Source of the DNA: Citrus sinensis
Lineage: Eukaryota; Streptophyta; Magnoliopsida; Sapindales; Rutaceae
Reading direction: 5' to 3'
NCBI RefSeq assembly: GCF_022201045.2
Contig: NC_068557.1
Coordinates: forward strand, 16,469,501-16,533,500
DNA: 64,000 nucleotides
Notes under the pieces: generated by a model
The model's input: the letters and a program-made list of their open reading frames with translations, nothing else
The model's database searches: none
Told to the model about the DNA's origin: nothing
In this document: one piece after another, positions 50,101 through 64,000 of the stretch
How positions within the stretch are numbered: position 1 is the stretch's first letter
Layout: each line of letters starts with the position of its first letter
Program-made: the position numbers and the translations under genes

Positions 50101-51862
50101 ATCTGAATTACTCGAGGCCTAATATAATTTTCAGATATTAAATAATTTAATACACTAAAAAAATAATTCTAATCGAATGAATTTAATATTTCGTGATCAT
50201 ATATTTATTTTTATTATTTTATATTTTTATTTAATTAATAAATTTATATCACGTCAGCTTATAATAATAATTTATAGCTCTATCAATACTTTTGTTTTTT
50301 CAATTGATAACAATGTTTTCATAATTGATAATAACTTATCTATGGTACGTATATTTATATTTTCTTTAGCATTTATATTAAAAAATTAATAACAATAATT
50401 AATCCAATGACTGTAAATTAATATTTTATTAAGGACAATGAAAACCCTAGGTACCGCGGCACAGTATGCGCCGTGACAAGACCGTTGCTTTAAATTTACG
50501 AAACCACCAATTTTCTTCGATTTGTTTGACGGCTGGGTTGATTTATTTTCAGCGGTCCAAAATAAATACGACTTATTCATACAGTGCAATTAACTCACGT
50601 CTAAAATCTGACTTCACCCATGCCAAGTTCTGGTTTAATAATCGTAATAATGTGTTGTCAGTGATTGGTTTGCAAGTTTAAATATAAAGATAAATATTAA
50701 TTTTACAGCAGAGGAGGACTCTGATAAATCATAAATGCCGGATCTAACTCATAGCCCAAAAATACACTATTTCTAGAATAATGATATTTGGGTTTTTTTT
50801 CTAAAAAAAGGGGCACAGCCACAGATAATACTAAGGACAGAGTTTCTTTTGTCTTCTACTTTTCTTTTTTTTTTTTTTTTTTGGTTGTTGTCTGTTGTGA
50901 AATAGATTTTATCTTTTAAGGATTATATATTATTTTTTTAGTACTATTTTTCATACCCATATGACCACCCAATTTTTTTTTTTATTTCTAAGAATCTGTT
51001 TAATAATGCTATCACATAATTAATTTGAATTATTTGAGTAGATTCATATTTGTAATGTAATTTTTTTTTTTAAAAAAAAATTGTTATGATTCAAGCAAGA
51101 GTCCTACTATTTTGCAACTGGTGTTTGGTACCCCTATTTTATCATTTAGTGATTTAATCATTAAATCTAACTAAAGAGTTGCATGGCCGTGTAGATGGGT
51201 TTGTATGGTTATTAACATTGTCATCCCTGATGTTTTCTGAAAAATTAGAAAAGTTAAAATTTTCTAAATGTTGACATATATGTCCAGATTGTTTCAAATT
51301 TTTTTACAATTAAATCTATTGACCTAGTTTGACTATTTGCACGAGTATAGTGTATGGACAATAATGTAATCTCATGTAAAAATTTTAAAATACATGAAAA
51401 ATTAACACGCCTTAATAAATATTTTGTTAACATAATATCTATTTAATATACAATAATTATTTGAATATGTCAATTAAAAAAGAATACATGATAAAAATAT
51501 ATTAATTTATTAACAATAATAATATATGACCATAACAAACATGCACATGCCTAAATTAAATGTTTCCAATAATATTATTAATGAACAAGTTGCGTAATTC
51601 GTAATGTATATTTAATTAAATATTTTTTTATTTTGATATTATTATCTTCTTTGTGTACAAAAACTGAATTTCATTTATTTCTTTCTTTATTCCTAATTAG
51701 CAGTTTAGCACCCATGAACTCTATCCTCTATTTTTGTTTCTTTCTTCTAACTTAATAAAATAGTTTTAATTAAAACCATCATATTTTAGAAGTAGAGTTT
51801 TTGATCGACAAAAGTCATACTATTGATTCTTTGGTCTATGCAGTAGTGTGATTTAAAAGAAG
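47109..51862. other. Gene-poor spacer with old tandem duplications
   Basis: A 23-base A tract is at about 47208-47230. Two diverged tandem pairs lie at about 48255-48430 (GGCCCATGCCTCCTTTGCAT versus AGCCCATGCCTTATTTGCAT) and at about 48579-48738 (AATAATGTCATGGGAAAAGG versus AATAATGTCAACAAAAAAGG, each followed by TCAAGCACATGGTCAG). A block at about 49265-49520 resembles repeat sequence near 20190-20460 in inverted orientation. No gene recognised. Confidence 0.5.
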
Positions 51863-52475
51863 GGTCCAGCTACTGTGCACTTGGTGCATGGTACCCCACA
51901 TTTTGTCCATATATGAGTTGCCCATTAGATCTAACGCAAAATTTACTTCGACAACATGGATGTATTCTATTTGATTTTTAACATTAACAGCTCTATTGTT
52001 TTTCAAAAAAGTAAAATAATCAAAAGTTTGACAAATAATTTTGGATAATTTTTAAATTTTATATTTTGATCAATTGATCTTTTTTTTTGAAAATAATATA
52101 ATATTAATTTAATCTGTAATAAATAATTTAAATATATAATAAAATATATTAATTTATTAATAATATTAAACAGTTTTTATAAACAATATAAAATATATTT
52201 AATCAATAATAAATAATTTAAATATGCAATTAAATTTTAATTTATCAATAATAATATGACCAATGTTAAAAAATTTCATAATAATCAATTATGGTTTAGT
52301 ATTCAAATATAAATAATAGAAATATACTCTTAAGTGTAAATAGTAGAAATATGTTGGACTTACATATTAAAATTTTAAAACTTCTAATTTTTTCACTTTT
52401 CAGCAAATATGAGGGACTGCACAGTAATTTACCAAAAACAAGCGTACCATGACCCGGGGCACTGTAGCTTCGTCC
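51863..52475. mobile_element. Degenerate inverted-repeat element
   Basis: The left end (GGTCCAGCTACTGTGCACTT, then GTGCATGGTACCCC) and inverted right end (GGACGAAGCTACAGTGCCCC, then GGTCATGGTACGC) match at roughly three quarters of positions over about 33 bp. No clear target duplication. No ORF of its own. A partial relative (CTGGTGTTTGGTACCCC) is at about 51118-51134. Confidence 0.5.
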
Positions 52476-52544
52476 GCAAAAAAAATATTACTCCCGAGGA
52501 CTCAACTGACATGATAATTAAATACGATATGGATTTGTTTAAAT

Positions 52545-53243
52545 TAGGGGTGGGCAAAAAAATCGTAGTGTTAAAAAAATCGAACCGAACCGACGGTTTT
52601 TTTTAATTCGGTTTGGTTTTTATTTTTTAAAAAAACCGAATATACCGTTTGTAAAAAAAACCGAAATGTCGGTTCGGTATTCGGTTCACTTAGCTGAACT
52701 GAAAAACCGAACCAAAAAACCGAATTATTTTTTTATTTTATTCAAATCAAACATGTGTTAATAATTTTATTCAAATCAAACATGATTTTATTCAAATCAA
52801 ACATGTGTTATTTCTCTTTATAACATTATGATTATGTTTATATAGATGGAGTATTGGAGTTTGGTTATGTATTTTGAAATTTTAATATTTCATATTTTGG
52901 GAGTATCTTATTAATAGTTAGTAAGATATTAGTGATAAAATGTGTTTTGAATATTTTGTATTTATTGTTAATATTTGTAATAAAATTAGGATAAATTAAT
53001 TGTTGAAAAAAATTATTACATTCATGAGGCCCAATGGACTAAAAAATTAAAAATTCAAAATAAGCTCAATAGGCCAAGAACCGAAAAAACCGAACCGAAC
53101 CGAACCGATCCGAAAAGAATCGTTTGAGTTCGGTTCTTATTGAGTTCGGTTCTTATTCGGTTCTTTTTATAAAATAACCGATTTAAATCGGTTCTACTTA
53201 ATTTCGAACCGAACCGAACCGAACCGAACCGTGCCCACCCCTA
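52545..53243 (-). mobile_element. hAT-type non-autonomous transposon, twin 2
   Basis: 699 bp, the same length as 35326-36024 and inverted relative to it; by eye only a handful of differences are seen. It has the same TAGGGGTGGGC/GCCCACCCCTA ends and its own perfect 8-bp target duplication GTTTAAAT at 52537-52544 and 53244-53251. Different target duplications prove two separate insertions rather than a segmental duplication. No ORF; the short ORF running into its left end is spurious. Confidence 0.9.
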
Positions 53244-53251
53244 GTTTAAAT

Positions 53252-53673
53252 ACGACCCATTGTGCAATCTAGTTGAAAAAGATCCATGATAATTAATAAT
53301 GCAGACGGTGGCTAGCAGCCAGCCAGTAAATTATTTCTAGGGATGGAATTTATATTACGCACATGACATAATTAATTTGAATGGTTTGAATATATTTTTT
53401 ATCCGTAAGATAATTTTTAAAAAAGGAAAAAAAAAAAGGCTATGATCCATGCAATATTACTCTCGAAGTCCCCAGCTAACACGTCAATAAATCTTTGTCC
53501 GGCGTGCACCTCTCTCCCCTTCACCTCTATATATATACACACACACACACACACTGATACAAACGTTCATACGTTTAGCTTCAACAATCCTCTTACACCA
53601 CCACTACCAACTCTTAGTATTTTCATCGGTCGTTAATATTAAAGTAAAAAAAGAAAAAAACAAACTTGAATTT
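53252..53673 (+). promoter_or_regulatory. Upstream region of the decarboxylase gene
   Basis: A TATATATATA stretch at about 53528-53537 is the likely TATA box and runs directly into a CA microsatellite (to about 53554). The start codon is about 140 bases further on. The hAT insertion ends only about 285 bp upstream of the TATA box. Confidence 0.5.
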
Positions 53674-55173
53674 ATGGGTAGCCTTGATTCAAACATGGCG
53701 GAGTCTGTCCAGTTCAAGCCTTTAGATGCTCAAGAATTCAGAAAACAAGCACACCAAATGGTTGATTTCATTGCTGACTATTACCAAAACATTGAATCAT
53801 ACCCGGTTCTCACCCAAGTCGAACCCGGGTTCCTCCGTTCTGCCTTACCCGACTCCGCCCCGCACCGCCCCGAATCATTTGAAACGATCCTGAAAGACGT
53901 TCAGGAAAAGATAATCCCGGGTATCACTCATTGGCTGAGCCCAAACTTCTTTGCATTCTTTCCCGCCACCGTGAGCACGGCGGGTTTTCTCGGAGAAATG
54001 CTGTGCGCTTGCTTTAACTCAGTTGGCTTCAACTGGCTTGCCTCCCCGGCTTCCACTGAGCTCGAGATTGTTGTCATGGACTGGCTTGCCACCATGCTCA
54101 AGCTACCCAAAACCTTCATGTTTTCAGGCACCGGTGGTGGCGTTATTCAAAACACCACCAGCGACTCCATTCTCGTCACCCTCATTGCGGCCAGAGACCG
54201 AGCTCTTGACGCCGTTGGTGCTGAAAACATGCACAAGCTTGTCGTTTATGGCTCCGATCAAACCCATTCTACCTTCGCTAAAGTTTGTAAATTAGCCGGC
54301 GTTTCTCCAGCCAACATACGCGCCCTTCCCACTAGCGTTGATGCAAATTTTTCTCTGTCTCCTCAACTTCTCCGTAGGGCTGTGGAGGCTGACGTGGAGG
54401 CCGGGCTGGTCCCACTTTTCCTTTGTGCAACTGTGGGGACCACGTCAACCACAGCTGTTGACAATGTTGAGCCGCTTGCTGAGGTGGCCAACGAGTACGG
54501 CATTTGGGTCCACGTGGACGCTGCCTATGCTGGCAGCGCATGTATTTGTCCCGAGTTTAGGCACTACTTGAATGGCATTGAAAGAGTCGACTCCTTCAGC
54601 TTCAGTCCGCATAAGTGGCTGCTCAGTTACTTGGACTGTTGCTGCTTGTGGGTCAAACAACCGGGTCTACTAGTCAAAGCTCTGAGTACTGACCCGGAGT
54701 ACTTGAAAAATAAACCGAGTGAGTCGAATTCGGTTGTGGATTTTAAAGACTGGCAAGTTGGTACGGGTCGAAGATTCAAGTCGCTCAGGCTATGGATGGT
54801 CCTACGCAGCTACGGTGTGTTCAACCTCCAAAGTCACATCCGGTCTGACATAAGGCTGGCCAAAATGTTTGAGGGGTTTGTAAAGTCGGACCCCCGATTC
54901 GAAATCGTGGTTCCCAGACACTTTGCTCTGGTGTGTTTCCGGTTAAACCCGTATCCGCATTCTGGTTCGGCTGACACCGAGATGTTGAACCGGAAATTAC
55001 TTGACTGGGTCAACTCAACGGGGCGGGTTTATCTGACCCACACTATAGTGGGTGGGTTATACATGCTGAGGTTTGCAGTGGGCGCTTCTCTCACAGATGA
55101 GCGCCACGTGGTGGCCGCGTGGGAGTTAATTATGGAGGGGGCTGATAGGTTGTTTAAAGGCTCCGCTTTCTAG
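53674..55173 (+). CDS. TDC: Aromatic-L-amino-acid decarboxylase, tryptophan-decarboxylase type
   Basis: A single exon encodes 499 residues, the normal length; plant members are usually intronless. It is a PLP enzyme of group II that releases CO2 from an aromatic amino acid to give the amine. Visible residues: PLP-stacking His198 (GSDQTHS), Asp282 (HVDAAYAG), the PLP Lys314 (FSPHKW), and the loop Tyr343 (STDPEYL), which marks decarboxylases; aldehyde synthases have Phe there. Gly365 in WQVGTGRRF corresponds to Gly370 of Catharanthus tryptophan decarboxylase, where tyrosine decarboxylases have Ser. This suggests tryptophan over tyrosine as substrate, hence tryptamine, a precursor of indole amines and melatonin. 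The protein is probably cytosolic. It is intact and converges on petC. Tyrosine/DOPA activity is the main alternative. Confidence 0.93.
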   Translation: MGSLDSNMAESVQFKPLDAQEFRKQAHQMVDFIADYYQNIESYPVLTQVEPGFLRSALPDSAPHRPESFETILKDVQEKIIPGITHWLSPNFFAFFPATVSTAGFLGEMLCACFNSVGFNWLASPASTELEIVVMDWLATMLKLPKTFMFSGTGGGVIQNTTSDSILVTLIAARDRALDAVGAENMHKLVVYGSDQTHSTFAKVCKLAGVSPANIRALPTSVDANFSLSPQLLRRAVEADVEAGLVPLFLCATVGTTSTTAVDNVEPLAEVANEYGIWVHVDAAYAGSACICPEFRHYLNGIERVDSFSFSPHKWLLSYLDCCCLWVKQPGLLVKALSTDPEYLKNKPSESNSVVDFKDWQVGTGRRFKSLRLWMVLRSYGVFNLQSHIRSDIRLAKMFEGFVKSDPRFEIVVPRHFALVCFRLNPYPHSGSADTEMLNRKLLDWVNSTGRVYLTHTIVGGLYMLRFAVGASLTDERHVVAAWELIMEGADRLFKGSAF

Positions 55174-57673
55174 TTAGATGGTCATTGACGAAAGTTGGAA
55201 ATTGAGGAATAAAAAAGTTAGAGCTTTGTAAAAGACTCTTCTAATTTAATTTTTTAGATATTTATTTATTTATGTGATAAATAAAAGAGTGAAAAAATAA
55301 ATTATTTTTTAAAAATTTCTGTAAATAAAAATAAATTATATTATTTTGATCAAACTTTTTCCTTAACTAAAAAATAGTAATTATAACATCTTTCTCTTTG
55401 CAAGCATAATGAAATAAAAAATAATATAGTACTAAATTAAAGACTTAAGATTACGTTTGACATGCCGAATTGGATTAAACTAAATTATTATGATTGGATT
55501 AGATTAAGTTGGATTATATTATATAGTCTTATGTTTGGTACGGTACCGGATTGGACCTATGTTAAATTATATTTAAATAATATAAAATAGCATTTAAGTT
55601 GGTATTTTAATATAAATATCAATTATCCATGAAATTTTATAATTATAATTAAAATAAATTTAAAAAGCAATTACTAGGAAAATTAAATATATTGCAAATA
55701 AATTATTGGATAGTCATAATATAATAAACAAATTAAATATTTAATTACTTTTTATCAAATATTTAAAAATATTATATAAAATTAATTATTTAATGGTATT
55801 ATTAATTTTCAGGATTATTTTTAATATCATATTAGTGATTTTTAAATTTAATACAATCAAATAATGCAATAAATAATTAAACATTTAGTTTTATCAATTA
55901 ATTATTAAATATACAAGTAATGAAAATTTAATCTCAAGAGTTGGTACAAGTAAAAGTACCAATTTAATTAGACCATAGATAATAAATAAAAATAAATTTT
56001 AAGTAAATCATAATAAAAAATTAATTAATTAATTAATCAATCAATATTAGGTGTAAATAAAAAAAAATCTCATAAATGAATAACTTTTTTTTTAAAATCT
56101 TATCCCAACTAAAACCATGTGTAAATTAGGACTATTAATCTCATGATTTTAGGATTAAATTCAAATTTAGTCCCCCTTAATCCAATCCAACTAAGCTTGC
56201 CAAACATAGGATAAAAATTTAATTCCAAAATTAATCCAATCCCATACTTAATCCCAGCATCCAAACATGGGCTAAAAGAGTCTTCATATGACACTCATTT
56301 AAAAAATTCTTTTAGAACTCTTTTCGTTGACGTGACTATTTATATTAGTAGTAAAGTCCCATTTGAAAATTTTTTTTTGTGATGCTTGGCTTTGAATTAT
56401 TATGCTCAGCTCATATTATATTATTATTATTATTATTATATATTTGCTTGGCTTTGAATTGGTCATATATTGAACTATTATCAGGTGTTTTGGTACTTTG
56501 CTCATGCTGTATTTGTACGACTGACAAAATAGGTGTGTCACATTATGTTGTGAGATTATTTGAATATTTTTTTCCCCTTCTTTTGGTCATTTAGTAGTAG
56601 AAATACAAATATATGTAATAACTATGCCCAATAGTTATTATAGGTGGCTCTAATGGTTTGTGCATTATAGTTTTCGATAGCTTGGGGTGGGCGCCTGTCG
56701 TGGGTTTGTCAATAAATCGCCTGAGAGAGTGGTTTGCTATGGTTTTTCCTTTTAGCATTTTGTTGTCTTGATAATATCTCTGGATTTTAATTCAGATTCA
56801 GCCATTCAGGGGTTTTATTATGTTAAATTATGTTGTATTGTTTTTGAAGTAGCAATTGTGGGTGCAGTTGTAATTGTCATGAGTACTATTGTGTCTTTTT
56901 TTTTTTTTTAAAAAAAAAATTGGAATGTGGATTCACCTTTTAAATTTGAGCTGGGTAGCCCAAGCCCCGTAAAAAGCTCTCCAGTGCCTCGTTAGACTTA
57001 ATGTGTAAAACTACTCTCTAATTCGATTATAAAGGAAAAATCTGTAGTGAACAAGACTTGATGCTTAGGTTATCCTATGTATTATATTTGAGCTTATGCT
57101 AGCATTGCATTTAGTCCGCAATGCAAGATTTATTTTCCTATGAAAAAAAGAAAAAAAAAATACTACGCCCTCACAAGTGGAATTGTCATAATGATATAAA
57201 GAAATTGATTGATTGTATAAGAGATCTTGTAACACGGTAAGGGAATAAATTAGACCACCCGTAAAGTATTCTTGAAAACTGTAATACATATACAAAATTG
57301 GATGACAATATGCCGCACATCAGGTTTCACATGACGTGTCATTCAATAGTGCATACTAATTCAGTGGCATGTTATTGATGAGATAATAGAATTAATTTTT
57401 ACTTAATAAATGATAAAAACTTATATCCAACGTTGAAGCTGTAGCATTACATTGTTGAGCGTATGAATTTTTGAGATACAAAGAATGAATGGATAAGAGA
57501 AAATTGTCAAGATTGCCAAGATTACAAGATAGCATGATTCAAGCCAAGTAGCTTTACATGTTGTAAGCTTCATTCTGATAAAGCATGTTCCGTTACAGTA
57601 TGTTTATGCAGTACGGCAAAGCAAACCGACCGGCCAAAACTTGAATATTGAAAGCACAGGCACCGGAACAAGT
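55174..57673. other. Spacer between two convergent genes, with a degenerate element
   Basis: The part at about 55445-56275 has roughly inverted ends (left TTACGTTTGACATGCCGAATT; right inverted CCCATGTTTGGATGCTGGGA) with many GGATTAA/TTAATCC motifs, suggesting an old non-autonomous transposon. ORFs at 56109-56594 and 57065-57295 are not supported as genes. Confidence 0.5.
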
Positions 57674-60526
<2,853 letters not shown>

Positions 60527-61218
60527 TGTGGAGAATTATTGGAGGCAACCGAGTGAGACTTTGTATTTCAGTTGATATCATGAATATGATTCGAGTAATA
60601 ACGGCCACAACAAGGAAATGGATAAGGCCATCTACCCCTTCGCGCCACATAGCCACAGGTTTTAAGCGATTGTGATTTTATTTCTCTTCCACACGTGGCT
60701 CCTCCCTCATCCCAATGCTTGGGCCCGCTCATAATTTCCAGAGCCTGCTAATATTCAATACAACTACAAATCAATTGGGCCTTTGAAGAAAAGCGCTGTA
60801 ATCTAAGAGTGATACTATTAGCACCCTCAAAAATCCCTTGTAAAGCCCTTTCATAGAGTTCAATTTTATTCCTGTTTAAAATAACATAAAAGGACGTCAA
60901 TGAGCTCTTGGCAAACCCTGTGCTCCGAGTCCCACTTTAAATCTTTATAGATCCTTAACTATATCATGATTCATGCATATAGCTTGATATTAACAACTTA
61001 TTTTATTTTGAATGGACCTCAACAAAAGTCAAATTAAAACGAAAATAAAAAACTTGAATTAAAATTTAGAAGAGCAAACAAATAATTAGATGAAAAAAAT
61101 GCAAACCCATTATTTCTTCTTTCTTTCATTTTTCTTCTCATTATTTATGTTACATGTTATATTATTGTTAAAACTAAATAAAAAATAATTATTAGATTCC
61201 TTACAATCAAATTCAACA
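60527..61218. other. petC upstream region and spacer
   Basis: The region upstream of petC contains ACACGTGGCTCC at about 60692, a G-box-like element found in light-regulated promoters. No further gene is seen before the copia LTR. Confidence 0.5.
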
Positions 61219-61596
61219 TGTTGAGATATTATGATAAGCTGGTTGTGTCAGCTAAGCTGGTTTTACAAGCTTGATTCAGCTGCTAACTACATTGAAGAAT
61301 GTTGATCAAATGATGATGATTTGTGTGTACAAATTGTGAGAATTTGAGTACCTAGCTTATAATATCTGATGTAGCTTAGAGTATATAGTATAAATGAATG
61401 ACAACTGGCAATTCGTAATTGGTTAAAATGATTCAGTTAGTTCAGATTTTGTTATTATATCAAAGTTAGTTACAACTGGAGTGTATATAAATAGAGCTGT
61501 ACCAATCAGTTTGCATGCTTGATTCTTATTCAATAAAATTTCCAGATTAATTTGGATTCTTCTTATTCATTTTCTCTCCTTCCAAATAGACTAACA
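61219..61596 (+). repeat. 5' LTR of the copia element
   Basis: 378 bp from TGTTGAG to CTAACA, with TGTT/AACA ends. A TATA box TATATAAATA at 61484-61493 and a polyadenylation signal AATAAA at 61532-61537 are correctly ordered inside. The right border is fixed by the primer-binding site ten bases on. Confidence 0.75.
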
Positions 61597-61605
61597 ATTC
61601 TAATA

Positions 61606-61617
61606 TGGTATCAAAGC
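61606..61617 (+). other. Primer-binding site of the copia element
   Basis: TGGTATCAAAGC differs by one base from TGGTATCAGAGC, the standard copia site complementary to the 3' end of initiator methionine tRNA. Confidence 0.85.
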
Positions 61618-61625
61618 ATGCAAAT

Positions 61626-62650
61626 ATGAGTGATCTAAACAATAAGCTTTGTCCTCAATCTCTATAAACTTCATTCAACTTGTAAAACTCGATCGATTGA
61701 ATTATCTCGTGTGGAAAGCTCAAGTTTGTGCTTCAATTATAGCTAATGGACTTGAAGGTCTCATTACTAGTGAAAGTGTTTGTCCCAATCGTTATCTTAC
61801 TTAAACAGAAGGAGGTTCTACCAGGTCTGCAGCTTAAAGTTCACAGAGGCAGTAGAATTTAGAATATATCTCCTAGATGAAAATAAATAAGCTTTTATTG
61901 AGTTGGATGCTCTCATCAATGGTGGATAATGTATTGATTATGGTGATCCATTGTGAATCTTCATTTGAGTAGTGGGAGATGCTTGCTCAGATCTTCATGT
62001 CACAGTTAAAGGCAATGTACATCCTCTGAAGATGCAGATCTAGTCTATTAAGAAGGATCTCTATTTGTTGGTGATTACTTTAACAAAATGAAAAAGATAG
62101 TTGATAGTTTGACCATTGGTGGTAAGCACTTCTTTCTAATGAACTGATCATGCATTTACTTACTAGACTAGATGATAGCTATGAGTCTCTTAGGACAAAT
62201 ATACTCAATAGGCTTGAAAAAGAACAACTCATTGTTGAAAAAGTATATTCAATGATGCTTAGTCATGAAAATAAACTTGAGATGAGTAAAGGAAAATTTA
62301 GCATGAAATCTTGCATGATATATCTGCTAATTTTGCTAACAAAGGATATAATTTTAATAAAAATGGCTATTGAAATTGAAGGACACTAATTCTGGAAATG
62401 TTGGAGGATATGATGGTAATAATAACCCTTATGGTGTTGATTTTATTATGGAAAAGAACTCATCTGTCAAATATGCTTCATTCTTAAGCATGGATCATAT
62501 AAATGTAGAAACATGTTCAATCAAGGCCTTGTTCCTAGAAACAGAGCCTTTGGTGGATTTAGGGCTAAAAGAGGTCAAAATTATAGAGCATTTGGTTTAT
62601 GGTCAGACTAATTTTGTTAGAAGTTTTGGTTATCTAATGCTGTTGGTTTA
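61626..62650 (+). pseudogene. copia gag remnant
   Basis: From the ATG at 61626 the frame is broken within about 15 codons, but pieces of a copia Gag can be read in several frames: LNYLVWKAQVCASI near 61695-61735, and MHLLTRLDDSYESLRTNILN at 62150-62209. The latter segment is the conserved LxxLPxxYxxF-like part of the UBN2 Gag domain in degenerate form. Several stops and shifts are present. Confidence 0.75.
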
Positions 62651-62695
62651 GGATCTGTGTTTCCTACATAGAGTGGACTATTATTTCATAGCTAT

Positions 62696-64000
62696 GTGGC
62701 ATATCAGGCTCCAAATTTTATTCATCCTCAGGATGTTCTAGAGTTTCAAGGAGTTAATGGCAACTATAGTAGTGGTGTTTTTCATGGACTTGAAGCTACT
62801 AATATGTTTGCAAGGAATGTCAATGTTCCTAACAACATTTCTGCACCATTAGCAAATTATAATATTGTTGATGATTCAACACGGTATCTTGACTCTGGTG
62901 CAACTAATCATGTAACTTAGGATACAAGTATATTCATTTCTTGCTTAGCTTATATTGGTACTGAAAAGTTACGTATGGGAAATGGCATCGGGCTGTCTAT
63001 TCATAGTATTGGCTATGCTATTATTCAAACTCTATTTGCGTCATTTTGTTTATCAGCATAACATATTACATGTCCTTACTATTATAAAAAATCTTCTTAG
63101 TGTTTCAAAACTACTTCTGACAACAATGCTTTTATTGAATTCTATGACATTGTTTGTTTTGTCAAGGCCAAGAATACATGAATCATATTGCTTAAAGGGA
63201 TTGTTAGAGGAGGATTGTATCAGGTTAATAATCTAATTTCAGTTTGTGATGATTAAAAGTTTCATGCTTCTATGTCAAATTTGTTTAAACCAATTTCAGT
63301 TTCAAAAATAGATTTAGTGTCCATGAGTTTATTGTCTATGTTTACTCAATTTAATTCATCTAGAAAATTGTCTTAGTCTCCAAAGTTTGTAAACAACTTG
63401 GAATTCAATAAAACGACCTCTATGACTTTTGTTGCTTCAAATAACAAATCAGTCGATTATAATTTACTACCTAAAAGAATCGGACATCCCACTGTGCATG
63501 CACTAAAACATATCATGAGATGTTAGGTTCTATCTTAGTATTGATCAAGTTGTTCCACTTGAGTTTTGAGATGCTTGTCAATTTGGAAAGTGTCATATGC
63601 AGTACTTTCCTTCTATAGAAACTTCAACCACACAACTTCTTGAACTTCTCCATGCTGATCTTTGAGGTCAAGCTCTAATTCTATCTTCTCAAGGCTATTA
63701 TTACTATTTGTTTATCTTAAATGATTATAAAAGGTTTACATAGATCTTTCCTCTCATGGTTAAATCACACACCTTGTTAGTATTCATGAATTTAAAAAAT
63801 ATGATTGAAAATAATCTTAACAAAAAAAATAATAATAAAGTGTCTACAAACAGATTGGAGTGGTGAGTTTAGGTCATTTACATTTTATCTCCCAAAACAA
63901 GAGATTTATTTCAGGTATCCATGTCCTTATATACATCACTAAAATGGGAAAATAGAAAGAAAATATAGGCATATAGTTGAAACTGAGATAACCCTCTTCG
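62696..64000 (+). pseudogene. copia protease and integrase remnant
   Basis: The protease active site is visible as YLDSGATNHVT (62885-62917), followed at once by a TAG. Further on, frames with ILHVLTIIKNLLSVSKL (pre-integrase, about 63062-63112), a GHPTVHALKH piece (about 63482-63511) and a DWSGEFRSFTFYL piece (about 63854-63892) mark the integrase domain. There are many stops and frame changes, so no product is expected. Confidence 0.75.

Larger units (their letters stand above)
61219..64000 (+). mobile_element. Decayed Ty1/copia retrotransposon, right end outside window
   Basis: An LTR is followed by a primer-binding site and by fragments of gag and pol in copia order: Gag, protease, then pre-integrase and integrase. 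Every long frame is broken by stops and shifts. It runs beyond the right edge, so reverse transcriptase and the second LTR are not seen. Compared with the gypsy element it is much more decayed. Confidence 0.85.

Noticed and set aside
52409..52606. 65-codon ORF entering the hAT twin
   Set aside because: It crosses the element border and has no coding character.
53674..55173. Aromatic aldehyde synthase instead of decarboxylase
   Set aside because: The loop residue is Tyr343; aldehyde synthases carry Phe at this place.

Overview
This window is a stretch of plant nuclear DNA, most likely from a eudicot, and woody plants such as Citrus fit but the species cannot be fixed from sequence alone. The evidence is spliced genes with plant introns, a nuclear-encoded chloroplast Rieske protein with a transit peptide, a three-exon R2R3-MYB gene, very AT-rich spacers, and many plant-type transposons.

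Layout. Positions 1-8209 are a Ty3/gypsy retrotransposon on the minus strand. It is of the Tat type, with two RNase H domains, and runs off the left edge. It carries an exceptional density of the palindrome GGTACC. Spacer with small inverted-repeat elements follows, then an R2R3-MYB transcription factor (subgroup 11 type, + strand, 13514-14775). A 13.7-kb gene-poor spacer leads to a Cys-rich GPI-anchored protein gene (+, 28489-30521), which converges on an equilibrative nucleoside transporter gene with nine exons (-, 31472-34214). Another 19.5-kb spacer holds a tRNA-Gly(GCC) gene and several well-bounded non-autonomous DNA transposons: near-identical twin hAT-type elements in opposite orientation, one further hAT-type element, and Mutator-type elements with long terminal inverted repeats. 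Next is an intronless aromatic-amino-acid decarboxylase (+, 53674-55173) whose substrate-pocket residues look like tryptophan decarboxylase. It converges on petC (-, 57674-60526, five exons, 229 aa). The window ends in a decayed Ty1/copia element (+, 61219 to the edge).

The genes are independent single transcription units, not an operon or an obvious pathway cluster. The MYB factor probably regulates cell-wall lipid or stress genes, the GPI protein is a secreted surface protein, the transporter moves nucleosides, the decarboxylase starts amine synthesis, and petC serves photosynthetic electron transport. Exon borders were read by eye from GT/AG sites, frame continuity and remembered family sequences. 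No alignment was run.

I found no convincing new biochemical system. The strongest unexplained signal is the GGTACC saturation of the gypsy element, which spans coding and noncoding parts in all three codon frames and peaks in a ten-unit 19-bp array in the U3 region of its LTR.
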